DNA from: Chitinivorax sp. B
Lineage (GTDB): Bacteria; Pseudomonadota; Gammaproteobacteria; Burkholderiales; SCOH01
Assembly: GCF_005503445.1 (NCBI RefSeq)
Contig: NZ_SCOH01000040.1
Coordinates: forward strand, 1-45,943
Direction of reading: 5' to 3'
Length of the DNA: 45,943 nt
A program made the position numbers and the translations under genes. Below are positions 1 to 8,422 of this stretch, one piece after another. Each line of letters begins with the position of its first letter. Positions within the stretch are counted from its first letter, which is position 1. The notes under the pieces were generated by a model that searched no databases, had not been told where the DNA came from, and worked only from the letters and a program-made list of their open reading frames with translations.

Positions 1-18
1 CCCCCGCAAGGAATGCCC

Positions 19-1593
19 ATGGACAAAATCCTTATCCTGGACTTCGGTTCTCAAGTCACCCAACTGATCGCCCGCCGCGTGCGCGAGGCCCACGTCTACT
101 GCGAATTGCACCCGTTCGATATGGATATCGACGCAATCCGCGCGTTTAATCCTAAAGGCATCATCCTGTCCGGCGGGCCCAATTCAGTATACGAAAGTGA
201 TTACCAGGCGCACCCTGCCCTGTTTGAACTTGGTGTGCCTGTACTCGGCATCTGCTATGGCATGCAGTGGATGGCGCAAATACTGGGTGGCAAGGTCGAA
301 GCGGGTACCGTACGTGAATTCGGCTACGCCGAAATTCGTGCACGTGGTCACTCCAAATTATTGGAAGGCCTGCAGGATCGCACCAATGATGCTGGCCACG
401 GCTTGCTGGATGTCTGGATGAGCCACGGCGACAAAGTCAGCCAACTACCAGATGGCTTCAAAGTCATGGCAGAAACGCCATCTTGCCCAGTAGCTGCCAT
501 GGTCAATGAAAACAAGCATTTCTACGGCTTACAGTTCCACCCGGAAGTCACCCATACCAAACGTGGCACTGAGATGCTACATCGCTTCGTTCTGCATATC
601 TGTGATGCCAAGCCGTCATGGACCATGCCGAACTACATTGACGAAGCCATCGTCAAGATTCGCGAACAAGTAGGTGATGAAGAAGTTATTCTCGGCCTGT
701 CCGGTGGCGTTGACTCCTCTGTCGCGGCAGCATTGATCCACCGCGCCATTGGCGACAAACTGACCTGCGTATTTGTCGATCATGGTTTGTTGCGCCTGAA
801 CGAAGGTGAAATGGTCATGGACATGTTCGCCCGCAACCTGGGCGTCAAGGTTATCCATGTCGATGCTAGCGCCGAGTTCATGAAGCACCTGGAAGGCGTG
901 ACTGACCCAGAACAAAAGCGCAAGATCATTGGTCGCGAATTCGTGGAAGTCTTCCAACGCGAAGCCAAGAAGCTACCCAATGCCAAATGGCTGGCGCAAG
1001 GTACCATCTACCCGGATGTGATCGAATCCGCTGGCGCCAAAACCAAAAAAGCACACACTATCAAGAGTCACCACAACGTTGGTGGCCTACCAGAAACGCT
1101 GAATCTGAAGTTGCTGGAGCCGTTGCGCGAGCTATTCAAAGACGAAGTCCGCCAATTGGGTATTGCACTGGGCCTGCCGCATGACATGGTGTATCGCCAT
1201 CCCTTCCCTGGCCCTGGCCTGGGCGTGCGGATTCTGGGTGAAGTCAAACGTGAATTTGCCGACCTGCTCCGCCGTGCAGATGCGATCTTCATTGAAGAAC
1301 TGCGCAACACCAAGAATACCGAAGGCAAGAACTGGTACGATCTGACCAGCCAAGCATTCGCCGTGTTCCTGCCAGTCAAATCTGTTGGCGTCATGGGCGA
1401 TGGCCGCACCTACGATTATGTGGTTGCATTACGTGCTGTCGTCACTACCGACTTCATGACCGCACACTGGGCCGAGCTCCCCTATGACCTGCTGGGCCGC
1501 ACCTCCAACCGCATCATCAATGAAGTACGTGGCATCAACCGCGTCGTCTACGATGTCAGCGGCAAGCCACCAGCAACCATCGAGTGGGAATGA
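19..1593 (+). CDS. guaA: GMP synthase (glutamine-hydrolysing)
   Basis: GuaA amidates XMP to GMP using glutamine and ATP, the last step of guanine nucleotide synthesis in the cytosol. The N-terminal class I amidotransferase domain shows the nucleophile Cys79 in GICYGMQ and the His174/Glu176 pair in FHPEVTHT. The ATP-pyrophosphatase P-loop SGGVDSS is at 228-234, followed by the C-terminal dimerisation domain ending in KPPATIEWE. The length of 524 aa is normal. An in-frame ATG exists at 13, but AAGGA at 8-12 would touch it. The ATG at 19 has 6-nt spacing and gives the usual [12 protein letters not shown] start. The last 15 coding bases and the stop lie inside a 16-bp direct repeat repeated 9.75 kb downstream, so this gene end is the attachment site of the following island and is left intact by it. 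Confidence 0.98.
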   Translation: MDKILILDFGSQVTQLIARRVREAHVYCELHPFDMDIDAIRAFNPKGIILSGGPNSVYESDYQAHPALFELGVPVLGICYGMQWMAQILGGKVEAGTVREFGYAEIRARGHSKLLEGLQDRTNDAGHGLLDVWMSHGDKVSQLPDGFKVMAETPSCPVAAMVNENKHFYGLQFHPEVTHTKRGTEMLHRFVLHICDAKPSWTMPNYIDEAIVKIREQVGDEEVILGLSGGVDSSVAAALIHRAIGDKLTCVFVDHGLLRLNEGEMVMDMFARNLGVKVIHVDASAEFMKHLEGVTDPEQKRKIIGREFVEVFQREAKKLPNAKWLAQGTIYPDVIESAGAKTKKAHTIKSHHNVGGLPETLNLKLLEPLRELFKDEVRQLGIALGLPHDMVYRHPFPGPGLGVRILGEVKREFADLLRRADAIFIEELRNTKNTEGKNWYDLTSQAFAVFLPVKSVGVMGDGRTYDYVVALRAVVTTDFMTAHWAELPYDLLGRTSNRIINEVRGINRVVYDVSGKPPATIEWE

Positions 1594-1594
1594 T
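1579..1594 (+). repeat. attL: island-chromosome direct repeat in guaA 3' end
   Basis: The 16 bases atcgagtgggaatgat cover the last guaA codons and stop. They recur exactly at 11332-11347, and flanking bases differ on both sides. Established knowledge: guaA 3' ends are an integration hotspot for islands carrying P4-type integrases. The truncated integrase starts about 350 bp downstream, as expected for attL. Confidence 0.88.
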
Positions 1595-1639
1595 CAGAAC
1601 ACTAAAAATAGCTCGCATCTGCAAGCACGAAACACCCTC

Positions 1640-1666
1640 AAGCCCGCGTCAATGCGGGCTTTTTTC
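1640..1666 (+). terminator. Rho-independent terminator after guaA
   Basis: AGCCCGC and GCGGGCT arms (1641-1647 and 1654-1660) enclose a short loop and are followed by a T run. It sits 48 bp after the guaA stop, on the island side of attL. A near-identical copy is at 12337-12368 and a related hairpin at 11394-11418. Confidence 0.85.
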
Positions 1667-1717
1667 ATACTTTCGATTTTCATTACCTAGCACCCCCTCC
1701 GACAACCAAGCACATCC

Positions 1718-1915
1718 TTTTCATGGTATTTGCACACCCCTAGCCTATCTATCGCCCAATACCATTCATTGATGATGCATGTTTTCATGGTATCGGAATG
1801 GCGCTTTCCCCATAACCCCATCAAGTAAATAGCCATTTAAAACAAGGTAATACAACCTAGAACAACAACCCAATTCGCACTTAATGCCCCCACTTCCAAT
1901 ACCATGAATGGTATT
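1718..1915. promoter_or_regulatory. Repeated CATGGTAT elements, candidate integrase arm-type sites
   Basis: CATGGTAT occurs at 1722-1729 and 1786-1793. Its complement ATACCAT occurs at 1759-1765, and a perfect inverted pair (AATACCAT, 2 nt, ATGGTATT) is at 1898-1915. The same word recurs at 11254-11261, with a variant at 11266-11273, just inside the other island end. Their placement between attL and the integrase, and again beside attR, suggests integrase or excisionase arm binding. This is inference. The rest of the 1595-1941 gap shows no gene. Confidence 0.5.
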
Positions 1916-1941
1916 TTGGGGCATCTACCCAAAAACGCTCT

Positions 1942-2841
1942 ATGCTCACTGATACAAAACTCCGCCACCTCAAACCCCAAGACAAACCCTATAAAGTCAC
2001 TGATCGCGACGGCCTCTACGTTGTCGTTTCGAAAGTCGGCACCATCTCCTTCCGTTACAACTACCAATTCTGTGGTCGTCAAGAAACCGTGACCTTTGGT
2101 CAATTTGGCCCGGCCGGCATCTCACTGGCTGAAGCTCGGCAGAAACTGATCGAAGCAAAACGCATCATCGCCCAAGGTATCTCCTCTGCTCGCGAGAAAG
2201 CACGTGTCAAACAGCGGATTAAAGATGCGCAAACCTTTGATGACTGGGCCCAGGCTTGGCTAAACGGGCTTGAAATGGCTGATTCGACACGCGATATGCG
2301 GCGTGCCTGCTATCAACGCGAACTTGCATCTACGTTTGGTAACAAGCACCTGAACGAAATTACGCACGAAGACTTACGCAATCTCACCAGCCAAATTGCC
2401 GCACGCGGCGCACCAGCCACAGCAGTCCATACTCGGGAAGTGGTGATGCAAGTGTTCCGCTGGGCCATTGAGCGTGGGCAAAAAGTGGATAATCCCGCAG
2501 ACTTGGTCCGGCCAACCTCTATTGCCCGCTTTACACCACGCGAACGTGCCCTCTCCCCTGATGAGATTGGTTTGATGTATGCCTATCTGGATCGGGTTGC
2601 CCACCGGGCACGTCATTCGGTCGGCGATTGCCGACTTCCTGCGACAGCAGGAAGAGAAGGACTATTTGGCAGACGTGGAGGCGCGCATAGCGACCGCTAT
2701 CAACCGGCTTCGCCGCCAGGTCGAAAAGGACCGCGCCGAGCAGCAAATTCTCGTCGGCATGGTGGATTACCTGCGGGAATGGCTGGGGTTCACGTTGCCG
2801 ACGCCGGCGGACAAGCAGCAAGCCAACGACCTCATGCGTGA
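1942..2841 (+). pseudogene. P4-type tyrosine integrase, catalytic domain lost
   Basis: The first 220 residues (to about base 2601) read as a P4-family integrase. There is an N-terminal arm-binding domain (LTDTKLRHLKPQDKPYKVTD, then the LAEARQK helix) and a core-binding domain (FDDWAQAWLNG to VDNPADLVRPTSIARFTPRERALSPDEIG). After LMYAYLDRVA the family sequence stops abruptly and the frame runs through unrelated DNA to 2841. The catalytic domain with the Arg-His-Arg-Tyr residues is absent; family members are about 400 aa. It should not catalyse integration or excision. Position next to attL and co-orientation with guaA are typical of guaA islands. The downstream sequence belongs to a different gene read in another frame, so the cause is a deletion or recombination join rather than a point frameshift. 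Confidence 0.88.
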
Positions 2842-3103
2842 GCGCAACAAGAATTTCTTGGAGCGATTGCCATTGCAATTCACGAACAGTACCAAAGCCA
2901 AGGTCACGACTTTCATGGAGGGACACACCCGGCAGGCGCAACCATGCCCGAAATGTCACACCGGTTCGCTCTTCCTGAAGGAGGGAAAGAAAGGGCTGTT
3001 TTGGTACTGCAGCAATTGGCAGTCGTCGCCCAAGTGCGAGGCGACTTTTCAGGATGCCGGCGGCCGGCCACTTTTGCCCAGCGCCGAAGCCAGCCAGCAG
3101 TAA
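2579..3103 (+). pseudogene. 5'-truncated gene with C4 zinc ribbon, plasmid/conjugation type
   Basis: From about 2602 this frame encodes a coherent protein tail. It begins with a helix (VIRSAIADFLRQQEEKDYLA) that looks like the end of a ribbon-helix-helix fold. A long charged coiled-coil-like segment follows (RIATAINRLRRQVEKDRAEQ), and the tail ends with a four-Cys zinc ribbon (CPKCHTGSLFLKEGKKGLFWYC through SPKCE) like those at the C-termini of type I topoisomerases. The 5' part is missing where the integrase fragment abuts. The ATG at 2579 belongs to integrase DNA and could only start a hybrid protein. DNA-binding plasmid or relaxosome accessory proteins are the nearest idea, but I do not recognise the exact family. 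Confidence 0.6.
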
Positions 3104-3135
3104 ACGTGCAACTCAACAGACTTGGAGAATTGAAA

Positions 3136-3471
3136 ATGCGAAACCAAATCAAGATGAATTCGGCCATGGCAATGCTGACCCAGGCCACGGCCATCAATCA
3201 TGTGTTCGATGAGGGGGCTGAAGAACTGGGCTGCGGCCCGGTGAATTACGCGATTGAACTTGATGGCCAGCTCTATCTGGTGTGCCACGATGACGACACC
3301 GAGAGAATGATCGTAGTGCCGGTTGACCGTTGGGAGCTGGAAAACTTGCTGGAAGCAATTGACGATCCGTTGTCGGTACTGTCGCTTCGGGAACTGGACA
3401 GCAAGTCTCTGGAAAAGGTGGCAGCACGAACGATTGCGGCGTTCGCACTGCCTGCCACGACGACCCATTGA
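3136..3471 (+). CDS. Hypothetical protein (111 aa)
   Basis: I do not recognise this protein. It is short, acidic and soluble, with no signal peptide or membrane segment. A beta-rich centre (VNYAIELDGQLYLVCHDDDTERM) is followed by a helical C-terminal half rich in Leu and Glu. The ATG at 3136 has GGAG at 3124-3127, giving 8-nt spacing; the longer in-frame extension upstream overlaps the zinc-ribbon gene and has no such site. It lies 32 bp after that gene and 10 bp before a 12-codon ORF (3482-3520, MTQQRYTKNRGG), then another small gene, all on one strand. I read the run as part of a plasmid or integrative-element backbone, ending in the TraB-like gene. Confidence 0.6.
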   Translation: MRNQIKMNSAMAMLTQATAINHVFDEGAEELGCGPVNYAIELDGQLYLVCHDDDTERMIVVPVDRWELENLLEAIDDPLSVLSLRELDSKSLEKVAARTIAAFALPATTTH

Positions 3472-3522
3472 GAGAGTTGCCATGACCCAACAACGATACA
3501 CCAAGAATCGGGGAGGCTGAAG

Positions 3523-3828
3523 ATGGCTTTCTTCGTGACTCATGTTCGCAGCGAGGCCCAGGGCAGAATTCACGCAACCCTGCCGGATTTCAACTTGTAC
3601 GTGTTCGCTCAAGCGATTCGTGACGTGCCCGAACAGCTGCAGAAGGCACTGGCTGAGCAATACCGAGGGCCTGTCCCAGAGTCGTTGGATATCGAGGACT
3701 GGCAAGACGACGCTAGCTATCGGGGCGGCTGGTGGCTTTGGCTCAACCTCGACGTGGACGCCCTCACTAGTCGCAGTAGACGCCGGCGAAAGTTGAAGTC
3801 TGTACCTGTCCAGGATGCAACATCTTGA
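3523..3828 (+). CDS. Small protein, weakly HicB-like
   Basis: This is a 101-aa soluble protein. GGGGAGG at 3510-3516 precedes the ATG with 6-nt spacing. The first half (ATLPDFNLYVFAQAIRDVPE) and the block DIEDWQDDASYRGGWWLWLN are arranged like the partial RNase-H-like fold of HicB antitoxins, where a Pro-Asp-Leu strand and a GxWxLVDVDLS strand recur. The C-terminal DNA-binding part is replaced by a basic tail (SRSRRRRKLK). No HicA toxin is adjacent, so a toxin-antitoxin role is not supported. Its stop overlaps the TTG of the next gene, suggesting translational coupling. Confidence 0.55.
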   Translation: MAFFVTHVRSEAQGRIHATLPDFNLYVFAQAIRDVPEQLQKALAEQYRGPVPESLDIEDWQDDASYRGGWWLWLNLDVDALTSRSRRRRKLKSVPVQDATS

Positions 3829-5054
3829 GCGCCGAAATGGCTGTTTCGGGGTGGGCACGTTCTTGGCTGAAGCTGAGCGACAGGATGGCGCTTCTGGTGG
3901 CGGGCGGCTCCTTGTGCGGCTTTGCGTGGGGGCATGAGGGGCTGCACTCGCTTGCCGGCCTGGCGGCCGCTATGCCCCTGCTGTGGAGCTTGGCTGGCTC
4001 TCGCTGGTGGGCTGGCATGATCGCGCTGGCTTATTACCTGGCTGCCAGTCGTGGCCTGCCGTTCGGTGCCGGCATCTTCTTCGCGGAATCGGCTCCTTTG
4101 TGGTTCAGCTGGGCGCTATGGCTCGCCGCCGGTCTGGTCAACGCGCTGCCCTGGCTTCTCCTTTGGAGTCAACACCCACGCCGCCAGGCGTGGACCATGC
4201 CGGCAGCGCTCGCACTGACGGCGCTGCCTCCAGTGGGATTCATCGGCTGGGTGAACCCGCTGACGGCCGCCGGCGTTCTCTTTCCTGGTCTTGGCTTTGT
4301 CGGCTTGGCCTGCCTGGTGGCCAGTCTTGTTTTGGCTGTGTTACGCCGTTGGCCAGCGGTCGCAATTCTGGCCAGCGTTGCAGTGGCCTCCAACATTGTC
4401 GCGCTTCAGGCAAAACCTGAACCATGGGTTTCGGCCTGGTCAGGGCAAGACACTGCCTTTGCACGGCTGCAGACTGCCGCAGCTCCTAACTTCCTGGCTG
4501 AAGGTCAGCGCATGGCGCAAGTTCTCATGATCGCCAGCCAGCTGCAACCTGGTCGCGTTCTGGTTATGCCGGAAACCGTCCTGCCGCGTGTGCGCCAGGT
4601 CAATGACTTCAACGCCTCAATGTTGGCTGATTTGTCGGCACAGCTGAAGGCCAAAGGTAGCGCGGTCCTGATTGGCGCGGAAGTGGTTGGCCCAGCAGGG
4701 CATCAATTGCAGAATGCCCTGGTTGTCCTCGGCGACGAGTCCGCGCCACTGGTCCAGCGGGTGCCGGTGCCGATTGGCATGTGGCGGCCCTGGTCTGCCG
4801 AATCCATCGCGGCCGATCCGCTAGCCAGCGGCATCGCTCTGGTTGCCGGCCGTAAGGTTGCGTACTCGATCTGCTATGAACAGCTCCTTGTTTATCCCAT
4901 GCTGGTCAGCCTTGCGCACTCGCCCGATGTGCTGGTGGGTGCTGCGAACGATTGGTGGGCGCGTGAGACAAGCATTCCGACGATCCAAGGACAGGCGCTG
5001 GATGCTTGGGGGGCTTTGTTTGGCCTGCCGGTGGTACGCGCCACGAACATCTGA
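3825..5054 (+). CDS. traB: TraB-like conjugal transfer protein, nitrilase/Lnt type
   Basis: The N-terminal half (about 20-195) holds several hydrophobic membrane segments. The C-terminal half (about 210-405) is a carbon-nitrogen hydrolase domain with Glu250 in VMPETVLP and Cys350 in YSICYEQLL. The layout matches the TraB proteins of IncP and Ti-type plasmids, relatives of apolipoprotein N-acyltransferase. The catalytic Lys expected between these is not evident (QRVPVPIGMW), so activity is uncertain. The TTG at 3825 overlaps the previous stop; ATG 3837 is an alternative. The protein ends abruptly at PVVRATNI where a recombination-site-like dyad begins, so a few C-terminal residues may be lost. 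No other transfer genes remain, so it is probably a relic. Confidence 0.72.
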   Translation: MSAEMAVSGWARSWLKLSDRMALLVAGGSLCGFAWGHEGLHSLAGLAAAMPLLWSLAGSRWWAGMIALAYYLAASRGLPFGAGIFFAESAPLWFSWALWLAAGLVNALPWLLLWSQHPRRQAWTMPAALALTALPPVGFIGWVNPLTAAGVLFPGLGFVGLACLVASLVLAVLRRWPAVAILASVAVASNIVALQAKPEPWVSAWSGQDTAFARLQTAAAPNFLAEGQRMAQVLMIASQLQPGRVLVMPETVLPRVRQVNDFNASMLADLSAQLKAKGSAVLIGAEVVGPAGHQLQNALVVLGDESAPLVQRVPVPIGMWRPWSAESIAADPLASGIALVAGRKVAYSICYEQLLVYPMLVSLAHSPDVLVGAANDWWARETSIPTIQGQALDAWGALFGLPVVRATNI

Positions 5055-5060
5055 GCGGGT

Positions 5061-5088
5061 TGTCCAACAAACGGTCGTTTTCTGGACA
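5061..5088. other. 28-bp dyad, candidate serine-recombinase crossover site
   Basis: TGTCCA and TGGACA outer arms and AAACG and CGTTT inner arms surround a central GT. Eleven of 13 position pairs are complementary. A 28-bp imperfect palindrome with a 2-bp centre, 85 bp before a serine-recombinase gene, has the geometry of site I of a Tn3-family res. It also marks the break point of the TraB-like gene. Accessory subsites in 5089-5173 were not resolved by eye. Confidence 0.5.
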
Positions 5089-5173
5089 CGCTGCGGAATC
5101 GCCGATTGATCTATCCCTGAGACATTCGATCTGTTAATATTGGCGTCAATTTTTCTATGTTTTGGTACTGTCA

Positions 5174-5743
5174 ATGAAACAACGCATCGGCTATGCCCGC
5201 GTTTCGATGGATGACCAGCACCTTGATTTGCAGAGGGACGCGCTGACGAAAGCCGGTTGCAGCATCATCTACGAGGAAGCGGCCAGCGGGAAATCGACCG
5301 CTCGACCTGAGCTTGAGCAGTGCCGAAAGGCGCTGCGAGAGGGTGACACCCTCGTGGTTTGGCGACTGGATCGACTCGGGCGCAGCCTGCCGGACTTGGT
5401 GCATGTCGTGGCCGAACTGGAACAGCGCGGCATCGGTTTTGAGAGCCTGACCGAGAAGATTGAGACGGACAGCGCATCGGGCAGGTTGGTTTTCCATGTG
5501 TTCGCTGCCCTGTCAGAGTTCGAGCGGAACTTGATTCGCGAGCGCACACAGGCCGGTCTAGCTGCTGCCCGTGCCCGTGGTCGGGCTGGTGGCCGTAAGC
5601 CGAAGCTGGATGAGCAGCAGGTGCGGGAAATCAAGGCGCTTTTGCGCGACCCGGACATTCAGGTGGCAGACGTGGCTCGCCGCTATGGCGTGTCACGCAC
5701 CACCCTTTACAAACACGTCGGCGTCATAACGCCGCGCCAATGA
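5174..5743 (+). CDS. Serine recombinase (resolvase/invertase family)
   Basis: The 189-aa protein has the full small serine-recombinase architecture. The nucleophile Ser11 lies in the N-terminal GYARVS motif. The catalytic block VVWRLDRLGRSLPDL and FERNLIRERTQAGLAAARARGR (start of the E helix) follow, and a Hin-type helix-turn-helix (DVARRYGVSRTTLYKHVG) lies at the C-terminus. All key residues appear present, so it is likely active. ATG 5174 gives the usual MKQRIGYARVS start; an in-frame upstream start at 5162 lacks support. No transposase accompanies it. It sits 12 bp before the methyltransferase gene, so it may be co-transcribed with the restriction-modification pair and help its spread. Whether it resolves or inverts cannot be decided here. 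Confidence 0.93.
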   Translation: MKQRIGYARVSMDDQHLDLQRDALTKAGCSIIYEEAASGKSTARPELEQCRKALREGDTLVVWRLDRLGRSLPDLVHVVAELEQRGIGFESLTEKIETDSASGRLVFHVFAALSEFERNLIRERTQAGLAAARARGRAGGRKPKLDEQQVREIKALLRDPDIQVADVARRYGVSRTTLYKHVGVITPRQ

Positions 5744-5755
5744 GGACGAGACGGA

Positions 5756-7516
5756 ATGCTCCGACAAGTAGATCGCATCGACAGCCCGAACCATAAGGTT
5801 GTGGCTCGCGTTGCAAGAGAGCCAAGTGCCTCCGTTGCTTGTCCTGTAAGTGCTGCGACTGAGGTGCTGGCAACAGAGGGCGGGCTCGAGGCTCGCGGGG
5901 CAATTTTCACCCGCCCCGAAGTGGTTGATTTTATCCTTGACCTTGCAGGCTATACGAAGGATCAGCCGCTTCACACAAAGCGGCTATTAGAGCCGTCATT
6001 CGGTGGTGGAGACTTCCTGCTGCCGATCATTGAACGACTGTTGAATGCATGGCAGGCCACGGGATCGAACGGGTCTGTGCTTGACTCATTGAGCGACGCG
6101 ATTCGGGCGGTCGAGCTGCACCATGACACCTTCCGAAATACCTATGCCAGCGTTGTTGCGCTTCTCAAGCGCAGGGGGATAGCTGCAAATACTGCAACGG
6201 CTTTGGCTGGCCGCTGGTTGTTGCAAGGGGATTTCCTGCTGGCCCCATTGGATGGGGAATTCGATTTCGTGGTGGGAAATCCACCCTATGTCCGACAGGA
6301 GTTGATTCCCGCCCCATTATTGGCCGCGTACCGCAGTCGCTACCAGACAATGTATGACCGGGCGGACATCTACATTCCCTTCATCGAGCGGTCGCTGTCG
6401 GCCTTGTCGGTTGGCGGTAATTTGGGCTTCATCTGCGCTGATCGCTGGATGAAGAACCGCTATGGTGGGCCGCTGCGCAGCCTTGTGGCCGAGCGGTTCC
6501 ATTTGAAGGTCTATGTCGATATGGTGGATACACCGGCTTTCCAATCAGATGTGATCGCCTATCCGGCTATCACCATCATCAGCCGTGAAGAGCCGAGGAC
6601 AACACGCATTGCTCACCGTCCAGCCATTGACCGGGAGACTCTAACCACACTGGCGGGCTTACTGCATGCGCCGACGCTGCCGAAGGACGCAGGGCCAGTG
6701 CGGGAACTCGCCCGCGTCACCAATGGCGCAGAGCCGTGGCTGCTGGAATCTGCCGACCAGATGGCGCTTATTCGCCGACTTGAAGGTACTTTTCCCCTGT
6801 TGGAAGAAGTGGGGTGCAAGATCGGCATAGGTGTCGCAACTGGCGCTGATAAAGCATTCATCGGGGACTTCAAAGTGCTCGATGTCGAGCCGGATCGTAA
6901 GCTACCGCTGGTGACAACCAAGGACATTATGACCGGCGAGGTGCAATGGTGTGGGCAGGGCGTCATTAATCCCTTTGCCGAACCGGGTGGTCTGGTTGAT
7001 CTCGCTGAATATCCACGCCTACGGCGCTACCTTGAGGCTCGTCGAGGGGTGATTGCCGGACGCCATTGCGCACAGAAAGCACCGGCCAGCTGGTATCGCA
7101 CGATTGACCGCATTACGCCTGCGTTGGCCGCAAGACCGAAGCTCCTGATCCCGGATATCAAGGGAGAGGCGCACGTCGTCTTTGAAAGTGGTGGGCTGTA
7201 TCCCCACCACAACCTCTACTACGTTACGTCAGATGACTGGGACTTGCGAGCCTTGCAGGCGGTACTGCTGTCCGCCGTCACTCGCCTGTTCGTAGCGACC
7301 TATTCAACGAAAATGCGGGGAGGATTTTTGCGCTTCCAGGCGCAGTACCTGCGTCGCATCCGCATCCCACACTGGGCAGATGTGCCTGGGCCGCTGCGTC
7401 GTGAGTTGGCCGCATCTGCCATTAAACGAGATGTGCAAGCCTGCAACCGGGCTGTGTTCAAACTCTATGGCCTGAACCACGAAGAACGATCTGCCCTTGG
7501 AGGCAATGGAGAATAA
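5756..7516 (+). CDS. Type II N6-adenine DNA methyltransferase, PaeR7I/XhoI type
   Basis: This is the protecting half of a restriction-modification system. The SAM-binding motif I is [12 protein letters not shown] (78-89), preceded by the X-motif region [16 protein letters not shown]. The catalytic motif IV NPPY is at 175-178 ([12 protein letters not shown]), and a large target-recognition region follows. This order fits gamma-class adenine methyltransferases. With 586 aa from ATG 5756 it is longer than the roughly 530 aa of M.PaeR7I. The first 40 residues look poorly conserved, so a later start is possible. The paired endonuclease implies CTCGAG as target. The next gene starts immediately after the stop. 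A CTCGAG site lies in this gene at 5885-5890. Confidence 0.88.
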   Translation: MLRQVDRIDSPNHKVVARVAREPSASVACPVSAATEVLATEGGLEARGAIFTRPEVVDFILDLAGYTKDQPLHTKRLLEPSFGGGDFLLPIIERLLNAWQATGSNGSVLDSLSDAIRAVELHHDTFRNTYASVVALLKRRGIAANTATALAGRWLLQGDFLLAPLDGEFDFVVGNPPYVRQELIPAPLLAAYRSRYQTMYDRADIYIPFIERSLSALSVGGNLGFICADRWMKNRYGGPLRSLVAERFHLKVYVDMVDTPAFQSDVIAYPAITIISREEPRTTRIAHRPAIDRETLTTLAGLLHAPTLPKDAGPVRELARVTNGAEPWLLESADQMALIRRLEGTFPLLEEVGCKIGIGVATGADKAFIGDFKVLDVEPDRKLPLVTTKDIMTGEVQWCGQGVINPFAEPGGLVDLAEYPRLRRYLEARRGVIAGRHCAQKAPASWYRTIDRITPALAARPKLLIPDIKGEAHVVFESGGLYPHHNLYYVTSDDWDLRALQAVLLSAVTRLFVATYSTKMRGGFLRFQAQYLRRIRIPHWADVPGPLRRELAASAIKRDVQACNRAVFKLYGLNHEERSALGGNGE

Positions 7517-8257
7517 ATGGCACTTGATCTCGTCAACTACGAACAAAAAGCCCGTGACGCCGTGAAGGCATTTTGGGGGAATCGCCAAGCTGCGCGGCAG
7601 AAGCAGGTTGAGTCCGGAAAGGCTGACCAGGGTGAACGCGCCGGTGTCACCGGTGGCAAGAACATGGACGGGTTCTTGGCTTTGGTACTCGACATCATCA
7701 AGGCCAACGGGCTGGCCCATGCAGAGATTCACCAGAACAAGGCGATGCTGACCTTGCCAGGCTATTTCCGCCCCACGAAGCTATGGGATCTACTGGTGAT
7801 CTACAAGGGTGAACTGATCGCAGCCATTGAACTAAAGAGTCAGGTTGGCCCATCGTTCGGAAATAACTTCAACAACCGAACAGAGGAAGCTATCGGAACA
7901 GCGCATGACCTTTGGACGGCCTTCCGAGAAGAAGCGTTTGGTAAGCAGCCGCGCCCCTTTGTCGGATGGCTCATGATGGTCGAGGATGCCCCGGAATCAC
8001 GCAGGCCCGTACGTGACTCATCGCCGCATTTCCCTGTGTTCGAGGAATTCAAAGGAGCGTCATACCTCAAGCGGTATGACCTGCTGTGTCAGCGCCTGGT
8101 GCAAGAGCAGCTTTACACCACCGCAGCCGTCATCGCTGCGGAGCGCAGTGCGGTGGATACCGGCGATTTCACCGAGCTATCGTCGATGACGAGTCTCAGG
8201 ACGTTTGTGGCAGCGCTGGCTGGTCACATCGCAGCAGAGGCAGCACGGTTAGGCTGA
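7517..8257 (+). CDS. PaeR7I-type type II restriction endonuclease
   Basis: The 246-aa protein has the length and overall sequence of PaeR7I, an XhoI isoschizomer that cuts CTCGAG. The PD-(D/E)XK core is visible as Asp91 ([11 protein letters not shown]) and Glu105-Leu-Lys107 (AAIELKSQ). It is followed by the family block [22 protein letters not shown] and later [14 protein letters not shown]. The ATG directly follows the methyltransferase stop, with GGAG at 7508-7511, so the pair is translated from one message. No controller (C) protein gene is present, so regulation may rest on gene order or translation. The gene appears intact. Confidence 0.9.
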   Translation: MALDLVNYEQKARDAVKAFWGNRQAARQKQVESGKADQGERAGVTGGKNMDGFLALVLDIIKANGLAHAEIHQNKAMLTLPGYFRPTKLWDLLVIYKGELIAAIELKSQVGPSFGNNFNNRTEEAIGTAHDLWTAFREEAFGKQPRPFVGWLMMVEDAPESRRPVRDSSPHFPVFEEFKGASYLKRYDLLCQRLVQEQLYTTAAVIAAERSAVDTGDFTELSSMTSLRTFVAALAGHIAAEAARLG

Positions 8258-8422
8258 TGACAAAAGGGGCCAAGTGCTCGATTTGCGATCTGTGCGAATG
8301 TGATGCTTAGCCTGGCAGTAGAGAGCAACGCATGATAAGCAAATTTACACAGTGCGCCGATATACTTTAGACGCAAGTCATCCGTAACACTAGAAAAGTG
8401 GGTTAACCGACAGGGAGCGTAA

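Noticed and set aside
3482-3520. 12-codon ORF between two small island genes
   Set aside because: It starts near AGAG and ends inside the next ribosome site. It may be a coupling leader, but there is too little to call a gene.
3523-3828. HicAB toxin-antitoxin pair
   Set aside because: Only a weak HicB-like resemblance and no HicA-sized partner on either side.
5174-5743. Complete Tn3-family transposon
   Set aside because: Only the recombinase and a possible crossover site are present; no transposase and no terminal inverted repeats of the Tn3 type were seen.
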